Source of the DNA: Ferrimonas sp. YFM
GTDB taxonomy: Bacteria > Pseudomonadota > Gammaproteobacteria > Enterobacterales > Shewanellaceae
Length of the DNA stretch: 64,000 nucleotides
Reading direction: 5' to 3'
Assembly (NCBI RefSeq): GCF_030296015.1
Contig: NZ_AP027368.1
Span: 3,286,001-3,350,000 of the forward strand
The position numbers were made by a program, and so were the translations under genes. Position 1 is the stretch's first letter. Each line of letters starts with the position of its first letter. Below the pieces are notes generated by a model. That model ran no database searches. It was not told where the DNA came from and was given only the letters and a program-made list of their open reading frames with translations. Shown piece after piece: positions 11,365-18,621 of this stretch.

Positions 11365-11795
11365 AGCCTTCACCCGTTGTCATCCCGGGGTCAAAACCCC
11401 GGCTTATCCACAAGGAATTTATGGTCTTATCGAACTGAATTGAACTGAGTGTAGTCGAGGCCAACCGGGCAATAGCTGAAAAAGTGTCATGGCTTTGAGG
11501 GGGTTCCAACAAAGCCAAATGGTGAATTCTGGATAACTGTTTGAAGAATTGGGACAAGTGTGGACAACCCATTGTTGACGGGGCCAGGAAAAAATCTCAC
11601 ACGAAAAACAACGGCCCGGGCCTAAGCAGAAAACGCCCCAAGAACCGGCTTATGGAGATCGAATGCGAGGGCCGAACGACGACTTTCAGCCTGACTTGAT
11701 GTTTCCCAGGGCCACTTCTAATCTGAGCAGTTGTCCTTACCTCGACCCGCTCTGTCAGGCCGAGTTATTCGAACCCTATACGCATGGAGGGGCTC
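11365..11795. other. Intergenic region with two DnaA-box-like 9-mers
   Basis: Divergent upstream region between the large secreted protein and the globin gene. No convincing ORF is seen. It contains TTATCCACA at 11404-11412, an exact match to the E. coli DnaA consensus, and TGTGGACAA at 11559-11567, the reverse complement of TTGTCCACA. The direct repeat GAACTGA..GAACTGA is at about 11434-11450. Promoters for both flanking genes must lie here, but I could not assign hexamers with confidence. Confidence 0.35.
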
Positions 11796-12158
11796 ATGTC
11801 TTCCACACTGTACGAACTTCTCGGCGGAGAAACCGGCATCACCCAGATTGTGGAGGATGCGGTCAACGCCCACTTGAACAACCCGGTTATTCAGTCCCGC
11901 TTCCAGCACGGTGCCAATATCGAACGTGCCAAAAAGATGTCAGTGGAGTTTTTCTGTGCCGGTTCAGGGGGGCCCCAATCCTACTCGGGTCGGGATATGG
12001 TCAGCGCGCACCAGGGGATGAACATCTCCGAACAGGAGTTCATGGCGGTCGTGGATGACGTACTGCACGCACTGGATAAGAACGCCATAGGAGCGGAGGC
12101 ACGCCAGCAGGTGCTGAGCATTCTCTATGGCTTGAAGGGTCAGATAATCCGTATCTGA
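11796..12158 (+). CDS. Group 1 truncated haemoglobin
   Basis: A 120-residue small globin. The start is ATG 11796 because GGAGGGG sits directly upstream; the in-frame ATG 11784 overlaps that ribosome binding site. The N-terminus MSSTLYELLGGETGI matches the start of bacterial trHbN/group 1 globins. GRDMVSAHQGMNIS carries the proximal haem-ligand histidine at about residue 72, in the usual motif for this family. Members bind O2, CO or NO and are linked to NO detoxification or oxygen chemistry. The position normally held by distal Tyr B10 is not obvious, so ligand preference cannot be read. It appears monocistronic, with a hairpin 3 nt after the stop. Confidence 0.85.
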   Translation: MSSTLYELLGGETGITQIVEDAVNAHLNNPVIQSRFQHGANIERAKKMSVEFFCAGSGGPQSYSGRDMVSAHQGMNISEQEFMAVVDDVLHALDKNAIGAEARQQVLSILYGLKGQIIRI

Positions 12159-12161
12159 TTG

Positions 12162-12190
12162 AATGGTCCGGCTCTCCCTGCCGGGCCATT
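12162..12190 (+). terminator. Hairpin after the globin gene
   Basis: Eleven-bp stem AATGGTCCGGC / GCCGGGCCATT with one G-T wobble and a 7-nt loop, immediately after the globin stop. No T-tract follows, so efficiency is uncertain. It also lies downstream of the small minus-strand ORF at 12213-12293 and could serve both. Confidence 0.5.
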
Positions 12191-12193
12191 GTG

Positions 12194-12211
12194 CCTCAGG
12201 GCGACCTGAGG
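12194..12211 (-). terminator. Short hairpin directly after the 26-residue ORF
   Basis: Seven-bp perfect stem CCTCAGG / CCTGAGG around a 4-nt loop (GCGA on the plus strand), beginning 1 nt after the stop codon of the minus-strand small ORF. There is no T-run, so it may be a 3'-end stabiliser rather than an intrinsic terminator. Confidence 0.35.
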
Positions 12212-12212
12212 T

Positions 12213-12293
12213 TTAAGCGCCGATCATCCCCACTGAGGCGATGGCAACAAACAGCACTACAAGTACAGACAACTCTTTAATTACTGATTTCAT
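12213..12293 (-). CDS. Small single-span membrane peptide (26 residues)
   Basis: ATG 12293 is preceded by TAAGGAGGAG (12298-12307), an essentially perfect Shine-Dalgarno. The product starts MKSVIKELS and continues with one uninterrupted hydrophobic segment (VLVVLFVAIA), ending ..GMIGA. The charged N-terminus followed by about 17 apolar residues predicts a single inner-membrane helix with the N-terminus inside. The ORF is bounded by hairpins and sits between the globin gene and the low-GC block. I do not recognise a family. It could be a regulatory small membrane protein or a type I toxin-like peptide; no antisense RNA is evident. The coding call rests on the ribosome binding site and composition. 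Confidence 0.6.
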   Translation of the reverse strand: MKSVIKELSVLVVLFVAIASVGMIGA

Positions 12294-12309
12294 CCATCTC
12301 CTCCTTACG

Positions 12310-13221
12310 CCCGGTCAGGGCTCTCTTCGGCTCACTAAACTTAAACCCATTATGGACTAAAAAAAATTTTAATCAAATCATGGTGGTGTATACCATTATA
12401 ATTGCATTTGCCTTACCCAGGCTGAACGCACACCAAAATAGGTCATAAACCAACATTTTTAAGGGCGACAGCCCGCAAAGAACTGATGCCGACACCAACT
12501 TTCGGCTTAGTTTGGTAATCATACAACAACCCACACCCCGCACCAGAACTGGGCACAAAGACCAGAGCGACCTCAAACCAGAGAAAAAACACCGACATTT
12601 CGTAGTTAGAAAACCTCCAAAACCACAAGCCCACAAAAGCACAAAAATACGCAAATTCCCCGACTCAAATTCAACGAGAAGCCGTCGCTTTTGTTCCAGG
12701 TCAAAAACCAAACAATTCATTTGATAATCAATGGATTACATAATGAACAAGGCGACGCATTTGCTCAGGAAATTGACCCTGTTTCAGGCGACCAGATTCA
12801 GTCGCACTGATGCCCACAAGCAGGAGGAATAAATCAGGGCATGGCCCCTTACTCACCAAGGTGCCCACAAAGGCCTCTCTGCCTCATCAGAGTGCAGACA
12901 ACGCCAAACCCAGCCGTCTTCCAATGAAAGTGGCTAACTGCCGTTCTCACCCTCGTCTTGCCCATCACTGAGACCCGCCCAAAACAGCAAGCACCGACCT
13001 GGATTCTGGCCATTCAAGCAGAGCATTAAGAGATAGCTGCGAGCATTGCCCCAAAAAACGAAGAGAGAAGTTAAAGGAGGAGGCTGGGTTCACTATGGAT
13101 GGTCAAAAGCTGGAACCCTATGAGGTATAGGGAACCATTACCACTTAGAGACAAACACCTAGCTGTTTACCTCGAAGCTAAATAAACGTGAAATACAGTG
13201 ACACCTGAATCGGAGAAACTG
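12310..13221. other. Low-GC intergenic block with no convincing gene
   Basis: About 900 bp with base composition unlike the flanks. Visible are an AT-rich start (run of A at 12360-12366), an imperfect palindrome TGGTGTATACCA near 12392, and two short hairpins GGGC-GACA-GCCC and GCCGA..TCGGC between about 12463 and 12507. The only longer ORF, 115 codons on the minus strand at 12373-12720, is Cys/Leu/Phe-rich with no recognisable domain and no ribosome binding site. A 29-codon plus-strand ORF (12743-12832) also lacks a clear ribosome binding site. It may be decayed mobile-element DNA. Confidence 0.45.
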
Positions 13222-13251
13222 ACAAACAAAAGAAGGGCCTGAAAGCCCTTC
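13222..13251 (-). terminator. Intrinsic terminator of the island nuclease gene
   Basis: On the minus strand: stem GAAGGGC / GCCCTTC with a 6-nt loop, then TTTTGTTTG. It starts 23 nt after the nuclease stop codon. Canonical form. Confidence 0.85.
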
Positions 13252-13274
13252 TCAAAACTCAATAGCCATAGCGC

Positions 13275-14369
13275 TTATTCGTAGAAGTCCACCGTCTTCA
13301 GCAGGTCTTCACTAAAACTGAATATGTCATCGACCGAGCTTATGGGCTTACGCTCCTCAGATTTGTCCACCTTAATGATACTCAAGTACTTCTGCTTTGC
13401 GTTGAACCTGAGGCGACATAAAGGTTTTCGATTGTTGTCATCCAGGAGGACACCAAAATAGCTTTGAGTATCGCGATAGGCTATGCGGCCAACATCAACC
13501 CGCTGGCGGAGAATGGCTTTAACAACGTTGTAGCCCTCTAGCTCTTCCTCAGTCGTAACAATCTTGGGCTTTTCGGTATCCAGCTCTTCACTATCGGCCT
13601 GAACAGCCTCCTCTGGCTCGACCATCTCGGCGACCTTTGATGGCGCATCACTGCCCATAGCTGACTTGAGTCGCTCATTAATGCTGTCATTTAAAAACTG
13701 CTTCAGAGCCTTAGTGGTGATCTCAAGAAACTGCGCCTTTACCTTGGCTGTCAGTACTCCTGAGTAAACACGGCTTGCAAAGAAGCGAACGAAATCCTCT
13801 TCTGGATCCTTGAATTGCTCGGACAGCAGCTTTTTGATCTGATTCAGGTACTTCAGTTCCCCTGCGGCACCCACAACAGATTCCACATCAAAGGAGGACT
13901 TTGTCAGTTTCTTAACCTCTGGCACCGCGTGTTCATCAATGTCTTCAAGGTCTAGAGTCAGGAATGGCTTTTCGTCCATTTTGTTCGGAGCATCAAGATC
14001 AGTATAAAACTCATATTGAGCACCATTTGTCAGAATGGCTAATCGTGCCCTCGTTACAGAGAAATACCTGAATAGCTGACTCGCATGCTTTGAAGTTAGC
14101 TGTTCACCATATTTCTTACATTCGATCAGGATCTGAACCTCTCCATCCTTCATCAGGGCATAGTCAACCTTCTCCCCCTTCTTCGTTCCTGTATCCGCAG
14201 TAAACTCCGGGATAACCTCTGTGGGGTCGAAGACATCATACCCAAGCACCGAGTGAAGGAATGGCATCACCAAGGCGTTCTTGGTGGCTTCCTCAGTTGC
14301 CAACGTTTCTTTCACTTGCTCCAGCTTCTTCGCCAGGGCCTGCAAACGATCTATGAAATCCATAGCCAT
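13275..14369 (-). CDS. Orphan HsdR-N-type restriction endonuclease-like protein
   Basis: A 364-residue protein resembling the stand-alone type I restriction N-terminal nuclease family (HSDR_N_2). The N-terminal region has TEEATKNALVMPFL (residues 25-38) and GYDVFDPTEVIPEF, and then a PD-(D/E)xK nuclease core with D69 (KVDYAL) and E83-C-K85 (LIECKK). The middle is helical, followed by an acidic linker around residues 245-275, and the C-terminal part (YFGVLLDDNNRKPLCRLRF) looks like a beta-rich domain common in these proteins. No methyltransferase or specificity subunit is nearby. GGAG lies before ATG 14369. Base composition differs from chromosomal neighbours, consistent with transfer. Probable defence or phage-derived role; function unproven. 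Confidence 0.75.
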   Translation of the reverse strand: MAMDFIDRLQALAKKLEQVKETLATEEATKNALVMPFLHSVLGYDVFDPTEVIPEFTADTGTKKGEKVDYALMKDGEVQILIECKKYGEQLTSKHASQLFRYFSVTRARLAILTNGAQYEFYTDLDAPNKMDEKPFLTLDLEDIDEHAVPEVKKLTKSSFDVESVVGAAGELKYLNQIKKLLSEQFKDPEEDFVRFFASRVYSGVLTAKVKAQFLEITTKALKQFLNDSINERLKSAMGSDAPSKVAEMVEPEEAVQADSEELDTEKPKIVTTEEELEGYNVVKAILRQRVDVGRIAYRDTQSYFGVLLDDNNRKPLCRLRFNAKQKYLSIIKVDKSEERKPISSVDDIFSFSEDLLKTVDFYE

Positions 14370-14484
14370 GCTTTACTCCATGTGATGTTCGTCAGTACTT
14401 CCGTGTACGTTAATACATGAGAAGTGAGCAAAACTTGCCCACCATCAAAGAATTACAACCTATCTAACATGGCAATCTCACCGA

Positions 14485-14976
14485 TCACTGACAAGCTTTT
14501 GTTGGATTTTTACTCAGCCCCAGCATTGTCTGGGCCATAATCGATAACTCAAGTTCTCTGTAGGCAAACTCGTTGTGTGCTACCTCGTGAGGCTTCCAAG
14601 CATTGACTTTCAGCTTCTCAGCGGTGAATAGCTTGATGACCTCTGAGAGCTTGGGAGAGTCGTCTTTAGGTTGCTTGATAGGTTCAAACTGTGGAGGCGC
14701 AACAGGAGCTTGTGCCCTGCTCTGTGGCGCTATTAAGAGCTGCTGGTCAACCGTTGGCTCCTTACCTCTGGCCTTAGCTGCGAGGGTATCGAGGACTTGC
14801 CAAGAGCGTTGGATGGCCTCTCGTCTGCAACGAGTACGAAGGGATTGCTTGAGGTCTCTCTGGCCTACCTGAGAACGAAGGTATTTAGGAACAACCACAC
14901 GGGCGTACCAGATGCCATGCCTGGACTGAAACAGATAGGGTGCTGAGTGCGATTTAGAAGTGTTTGAAAAGCCCAA
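14485..14976 (-). pseudogene. Truncated tyrosine integrase (N-terminal fragment)
   Basis: A 163-codon frame that matches only the N-terminal arm and core-binding start of phage-type integrases: YLFQSRHGIWYARVVVPKYLR, then LKQSLRTRCRREAIQRSW (DUF6538-like). The R-H-R-Y catalytic domain is absent and the frame ends in unrelated sequence (NPTKACQ). The only available start at the 5' end is TTG 14976, because an in-frame TGA lies three codons upstream. It begins 78 bp from ffs and reads away from it. The tandem 10-bp direct repeat AGTGTCTCAC (14977-14986 and 14989-14998) lies at its 5' end. Best read as a decayed integrase left by an island inserted at ffs. Confidence 0.7.
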
Positions 14977-15054
14977 AGTGTCTCACCGAGTGTCTCACTA
15001 CGGTCATCGACAAAGAGATTTCTTTAAAATCAGGCAGATAGCCTTAGAAATGGT

Positions 15055-15158
15055 GACGCCCCCAGCCACATCCCGGCACATGCGTCACCCGCCTTGGCTG
15101 CTCCCTTCCGGGCCTGACCAGGTAAACGAATTAGCATTGCGAGAGGACCGGGGGCGTC
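15055..15158 (-). ncRNA. ffs: Signal recognition particle 4.5S RNA
   Basis: RNA component of the bacterial SRP, which with Ffh targets nascent membrane proteins. On the minus strand the transcript folds into one long hairpin closed by GACGCCCCC / GGGGGCGTC, and contains the conserved Ffh-binding apex region CAGGCCCGGAAGGGAGCAGCC (written here as adjacent parts CAGGCCCGGAAGG and GAGCAGCC). The GGAA-type tetraloop and symmetric internal loop are intact. The length of about 104 nt fits the short bacterial class. A promoter is visible upstream, leaving a 5' leader of roughly 20-25 nt before the mature stem, as in E. coli where RNase P removes the leader. Confidence 0.95.
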
Positions 15159-15186
15159 ATAGACATGAGCCCTTAAAGGCAGGCGC

Positions 15187-15215
15187 ATTATTACTGATGC
15201 GCCGGAGTGTTGCAA
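15187..15215 (-). promoter_or_regulatory. Sigma-70 promoter of ffs
   Basis: On the minus strand TTGCAA (15215-15210), a 16-nt spacer, then TAATAAT (15193-15187). The 10 box lies within an inverted repeat GGCGCAT..ATGCGCC (15182-15203) followed by a GC-rich discriminator. Position and leader length fit ffs transcription. Confidence 0.65.
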
Positions 15216-15286
15216 GAAGAAAGGGGCGAACTTGAGCCGTCGCGCGTCTGTTTGCGCAAGCATTGCACAGTCCGCCCCCCGCGGGA

Positions 15287-16678
15287 TTACCAGAGAATCA
15301 GTGACAGGCCGTAGATGACCGCGATGGCGATAACGTTGATCATCACACCGGCTCGAATCATCTCGGTCTGGCGAATGTAACCGGCTCCAAACACAATGGC
15401 GTTGGGCGGCGTTGCCACCGGCAGCATGAAGGCACAGGAGGCGGAGAAGGCAATCACCATCGACAACATCACCGACGAGATCCCCAGTGCCTCGGCGATA
15501 GAGGCAAACACCGGCACCAACAGGGCCGCACTGGCGGTATTACTGGCAAACTCGGTCAGCAGCACCACAAACACCGTGGTCGCCAGAATGAACAGGGCCA
15601 GGTGGGAGGAACCGAACAGGTTGGTGACCTGCTCCGCCATAAAGACACTGGTTCCCGTGGTTTTCAGCACACCACTCAGAGTCAGGCCGCCACCAAACAG
15701 CAACAGCACACCCCAGTCGGTGGTATTCTCAATCTGCTTCCATTTCACCAGTCGCAGAATGCCCAGGGCCCCTACCGCGCTGAGTGCCACAAAGGTATCG
15801 AACTTGGCAATGCCTCCCAGCGCCTGACTCAGGGGCTTAGAGAAGATCCAGGCCGCTACGGTCAGGGCAAACACCGCCAGGGTGCATTTGGCATGGCCAG
15901 TCAGTCGCCCTTCGCTGGCACGGAAGTTAAAGCTCTGGTTGAGGTTGGGCTTAACGAAGAAGTAAAGCGCACCGATGGCCAGGGGCCACAGCAGCAGAAC
16001 CACAGGAATGCCATACTCCAGCCACTCGAAGAAGCTCAGCCCCACCTCGGCGGCAGCGATGGCGTTTGGCGGGCTGCCCACCAGGGTGCCAATGCCACCG
16101 ATGTTGGCACTGTAGGCCACACCCAGCAGCACAAACACATAGGTTCTGTGGTTCTCCTCTCTGTCCAACTGAGACAGCATCCCCAGGGCCAGAGGCAGCA
16201 TCATCGCCGCGGTGGCCGTGTTGCTGATCCACATGGACAGCAGCGCGGTTACGGAGAACAGCATCAGGGTCGCCACAGCCAGCTTACCCTTGGCCATGTT
16301 GATCACCTTGCTGGCGATCAGTTTATCGATACCCTGGGCATTCAAGGCAGCGGCCATAACAAAGCCGCCGAAGAACAGGAAGATGATCGGGTTGGAGAAG
16401 TTGGCCATCGCCTTAGGCATGGTGAATATCCCCAGTGCCACCGCCAGCACCGGCACCAGCAAAGCGGTAATGCTGATGTGAATCGCCTCTGTCAGCCACA
16501 GGATCGCAATGCACACCAGCATCGCCAATCCTTTGTTGATCTCAGGGTCAAATGGCAACCAGGCGATGAGGGCTGCGAACAGCGCCACATCGCACAACAG
16601 GATAATCATCTTCTTGTCCATCAGCGAGCTCAGGTACCCCTGCTCAGTCGCTCCCTGGGACTGTGTGATTTCGGACAT
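15287..16678 (-). CDS. SLC13/DASS-family sodium:dicarboxylate (anion) symporter
   Basis: Inner-membrane Na+-coupled transporter of the VcINDY type, probably for C4-dicarboxylates or related anions. ATG 16678 is chosen because AAAGGGAAA precedes it; this gives 463 residues, while TTG 16696 adds six weak residues. About eleven hydrophobic segments are visible. The two inverted-repeat substrate/sodium signatures are intact: SNT at residues 152-154 (WISNTATAAMM) and SNT at about 379-381 (FASNTASAALL), with NIGGIGTLVGSPPNAI and ATPPNAIVFG. It has no TrkA-C insert, unlike the second SLC13 protein at 25410-27128. A good CRP-like site lies about 290 bp upstream in the divergent region. Substrate is inferred from family only. 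Confidence 0.88.
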   Translation of the reverse strand: MSEITQSQGATEQGYLSSLMDKKMIILLCDVALFAALIAWLPFDPEINKGLAMLVCIAILWLTEAIHISITALLVPVLAVALGIFTMPKAMANFSNPIIFLFFGGFVMAAALNAQGIDKLIASKVINMAKGKLAVATLMLFSVTALLSMWISNTATAAMMLPLALGMLSQLDREENHRTYVFVLLGVAYSANIGGIGTLVGSPPNAIAAAEVGLSFFEWLEYGIPVVLLLWPLAIGALYFFVKPNLNQSFNFRASEGRLTGHAKCTLAVFALTVAAWIFSKPLSQALGGIAKFDTFVALSAVGALGILRLVKWKQIENTTDWGVLLLFGGGLTLSGVLKTTGTSVFMAEQVTNLFGSSHLALFILATTVFVVLLTEFASNTASAALLVPVFASIAEALGISSVMLSMVIAFSASCAFMLPVATPPNAIVFGAGYIRQTEMIRAGVMINVIAIAVIYGLSLILW

Positions 16679-16969
16679 AAATTTCCCTTTAACCAAGTGT
16701 GTTTTTTCTTAGGTTACGGGGGAAAAATGAGAAGGCACAAGCTCTCAATTTCAGTAATTTGATACCGAACGCCGCTCAACATGCCGCCCAAAACTACCAA
16801 ACTGAAACTCACCCGCGGTCCAACTCTTTGCTAAAACAGCCGCCCCTACGGGCAGGCTTAGACCAAAGGCGAATGAAGCAAAGTTTCATCCCGAGCCTCA
16901 TGGTCGATTTTTGTTTTTTACCCCAAAAACAACATTCGTGACCGCGACCTCACACCGCAAAAGACGCTT

Positions 16970-16985
16970 CGTGATCACGATCACA
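16970..16985. promoter_or_regulatory. CRP-like operator
   Basis: CGTGATCACGATCACA matches the E. coli CRP consensus TGTGATCTAGATCACA at 14 of 16 positions. It lies between the divergent SLC13 transporter (ATG 16678) and the comEA-like gene (ATG 17119). Both catabolite control of a dicarboxylate carrier and CRP control of competence-type genes are known in related bacteria. Further TGTGAT half-sites occur within the next 60 bp. Confidence 0.6.
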
Positions 16986-17118
16986 ACCATTGATGCCTGT
17001 GATGGAAAAGATGACCTGCGACAATCACAAGAAATCACATTGACGCCAACCACCCTAAACTAACGTCATAGGTGTGCCCCAACCGGGGCAAAACTGGTGA
17101 AACCAAGGAGAGAACACC

Positions 17119-17403
17119 ATGATAAAACACCTGATTCTATGCTCAGCACTGATGTCTGCCCCCTTGTTCGTCCACGCCGGGGAAGCCCCTCAGGCCGCCG
17201 CTGAGCAGATGCAGATCAACATCAACACCGCCAACGCCGAGCAGATAGCGGCTCAAATGAAGGGAGTGGGACTGAGCAAGGCTAAGGCGATCGTCGCCTA
17301 CCGCGAACAACACGGCCCCTTTAAGGATCTGGCTCAATTGGCCGAGGTGAAGGGAATAGGAAAGAAAACACTGGAGCAAAACAGCGGACGGCTTCAGCTC
17401 TGA
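17119..17403 (+). CDS. ComEA-family helix-hairpin-helix DNA-binding protein
   Basis: A 94-residue exported protein: signal peptide 1-20 (cleavage after VHA), then a tandem helix-hairpin-helix domain with ININTANAEQIA, GVGLSKAKAIVAYR, and VKGIGKKTLEQN. Such short ComEA proteins bind incoming double-stranded DNA in the periplasm during natural transformation; in Vibrio ComEA acts as a ratchet for uptake. The start ATG 17119 has AAGGAG 10 nt upstream. Monocistronic, with a hairpin downstream and a CRP-like site 134 bp upstream. Some family members have unclear roles unrelated to competence, so the function is inference. Confidence 0.85.
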   Translation: MIKHLILCSALMSAPLFVHAGEAPQAAAEQMQININTANAEQIAAQMKGVGLSKAKAIVAYREQHGPFKDLAQLAEVKGIGKKTLEQNSGRLQL

Positions 17404-17410
17404 GTGCGAC

Positions 17411-17439
17411 AGGGCTGACCCAATCCCATGGCCAGCCCT
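17411..17439 (+). terminator. Possible terminator after comEA-like gene
   Basis: Stem AGGGCTG / CAGCCCT with an additional inner CCA/TGG pairing, 8 nt after the stop. No T-run follows. Confidence 0.4.
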
Positions 17440-17589
17440 CTCCATCCAGAGTTCTGCCCTCAAATGGGGCTCGGTGCCAGTTTATTCAGGCCCGGGCATC
17501 TCAAGCCCTTATTGGCATATAACCGGGCACTGACGCGCAACTTGCCCTAATATGCGGCCCAAAGGACCGAAAAAACAGGGGCCAGTCTT

Positions 17590-18495
17590 ATGCATAACCA
17601 GAGCGTCAAAAAAGCCGTCATCCCCGTTGCCGGGCTGGGCACAAGAATGTTGCCGGCCACCAAGGCCATTCCCAAAGAGATGTTACCCGTGGTGGATAAG
17701 CCCCTGATCCAATATGTGGTCAACGAAGCGATCGACGCCGGCATCACCGAGATCGTGCTGGTGACCCATGCCAGTAAAAACTCCATTGAGAATCATTTTG
17801 ATACCAGCTTCGAACTCGAAGCGACGCTGGAGAAGCGGGTGAAACGCCAACTGCTGGATGAAGTCCAGGCGATCTGCCCCAAAGGGGTTACCATCATGCA
17901 CGTTCGTCAGGGGGAGGCTAAGGGCCTGGGTCATGCCATTCTCTGTGCCCGCCCCCTGGTCGGCGACACCCCCTTCGCCGTCATCCTGCCCGACGTGTTG
18001 ATCGACGACAGTGCCGCCGATCCGAAACGCGATAACCTGGCGCAGATGGTAAGCCACTTCGAACAGACCCACGCCAGCCAGATCATGGTGGAGTCGGTGC
18101 CAGATTCTGAGGTCTCCAGCTACGGCATTGTGGATCTTGGGGGCACCGAGCTGCTGCACGGCGATACTGCGCCCATTAAGAAGATGGTGGAGAAGCCTGA
18201 GCCGGAGGAGTCCCCCTCCAACCTGGCCGTCGTCGGCCGTTACGTCCTGTCCGCCAGCATTTGGCCTCTGCTGGGCAAAACACCGCCGGGCGCCGGCGAT
18301 GAAATTCAGCTGACCGACGCCATCGACATGCTGCTGGACCAGGAGCCTGTCTGTGCTTATGCCATGAAGGGAAGAAGCCATGACTGCGGCAGCAAGCTCG
18401 GCTACCTCAAGGCCAACGTCGAATACGGCATGCGCCATCCGCAGCTTAAAGAGGAGTTCCTAGCTTACCTAAAACACCTCGGCAAGAGTCTCTGA
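17590..18495 (+). CDS. galU: UTP-glucose-1-phosphate uridylyltransferase
   Basis: Makes UDP-glucose from UTP and glucose-1-phosphate for cell-surface glycans. The 301-residue product has the GalU N-terminal nucleotide loop [19 protein letters not shown] (residues 15-33), [27 protein letters not shown] and VGRYVL, with the C-terminal [10 protein letters not shown] and [14 protein letters not shown]. Length and motifs are fully typical. ATG 17590 is the only sensible start. Transcribed alone and closed by a strong terminator. With the glg operon 12 kb away, the window encodes both ADP- and UDP-glucose branches from glucose-1-phosphate. Confidence 0.97.
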   Translation: MHNQSVKKAVIPVAGLGTRMLPATKAIPKEMLPVVDKPLIQYVVNEAIDAGITEIVLVTHASKNSIENHFDTSFELEATLEKRVKRQLLDEVQAICPKGVTIMHVRQGEAKGLGHAILCARPLVGDTPFAVILPDVLIDDSAADPKRDNLAQMVSHFEQTHASQIMVESVPDSEVSSYGIVDLGGTELLHGDTAPIKKMVEKPEPEESPSNLAVVGRYVLSASIWPLLGKTPPGAGDEIQLTDAIDMLLDQEPVCAYAMKGRSHDCGSKLGYLKANVEYGMRHPQLKEEFLAYLKHLGKSL

Positions 18496-18502
18496 ATAGT
18501 TG

Positions 18503-18534
18503 AAAAAAACGGCGCAACACTGCGCTGTTTTTTT
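18503..18534 (+). terminator. Intrinsic terminator of galU
   Basis: A-rich stem continuing into ACGGCGCA / TGCGCTGT with a 4-nt loop ACAC and a run of seven T. It starts 8 nt after the galU stop. Confidence 0.9.
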
Positions 18535-18621
18535 CTCCAACCCTGACTATTCTTACTGTGTCGTTGAATTCAACTCGTGCGGTCATCAAACCGAACTCAC
18601 GAGGCGAACAAGGGGTTATGA

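Larger units (their letters stand above)
12330..15054. mobile_element. Probable remnant genomic island next to ffs
   Basis: The segment has visibly lower GC than both flanks, holds a restriction-type nuclease and the N-terminal fragment of a tyrosine integrase, and abuts the 4.5S RNA gene, a structural RNA locus of the type integrases favour. The integrase fragment starts next to ffs and reads away from it, as expected for an element inserted at the 3' side of that gene. I could not find the duplicated attachment sequence, so the left boundary is a guess. Confidence 0.45.

Noticed and set aside
11663-12058. Alternative 131-codon frame overlapping the globin gene
   Set aside because: Its sequence is arginine/proline/cysteine-rich shadow; the globin frame has a ribosome binding site and family motifs.
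12373-12720. 115-codon minus-strand ORF in the low-GC block
   Set aside because: No ribosome binding site, no recognisable domain, and unusual Cys/Leu/Phe composition; reported only as part of the unexplained block.
12743-12832. 29-codon plus-strand ORF in the low-GC block
   Set aside because: Amphipathic-looking product but no convincing ribosome binding site and no supporting context.
13095-13130. 11-codon ORF after AAAGGAGGAGG
   Set aside because: The purine-rich tract is about 15-20 nt from the ATG, the peptide is too short to judge, and nothing downstream suggests attenuation.
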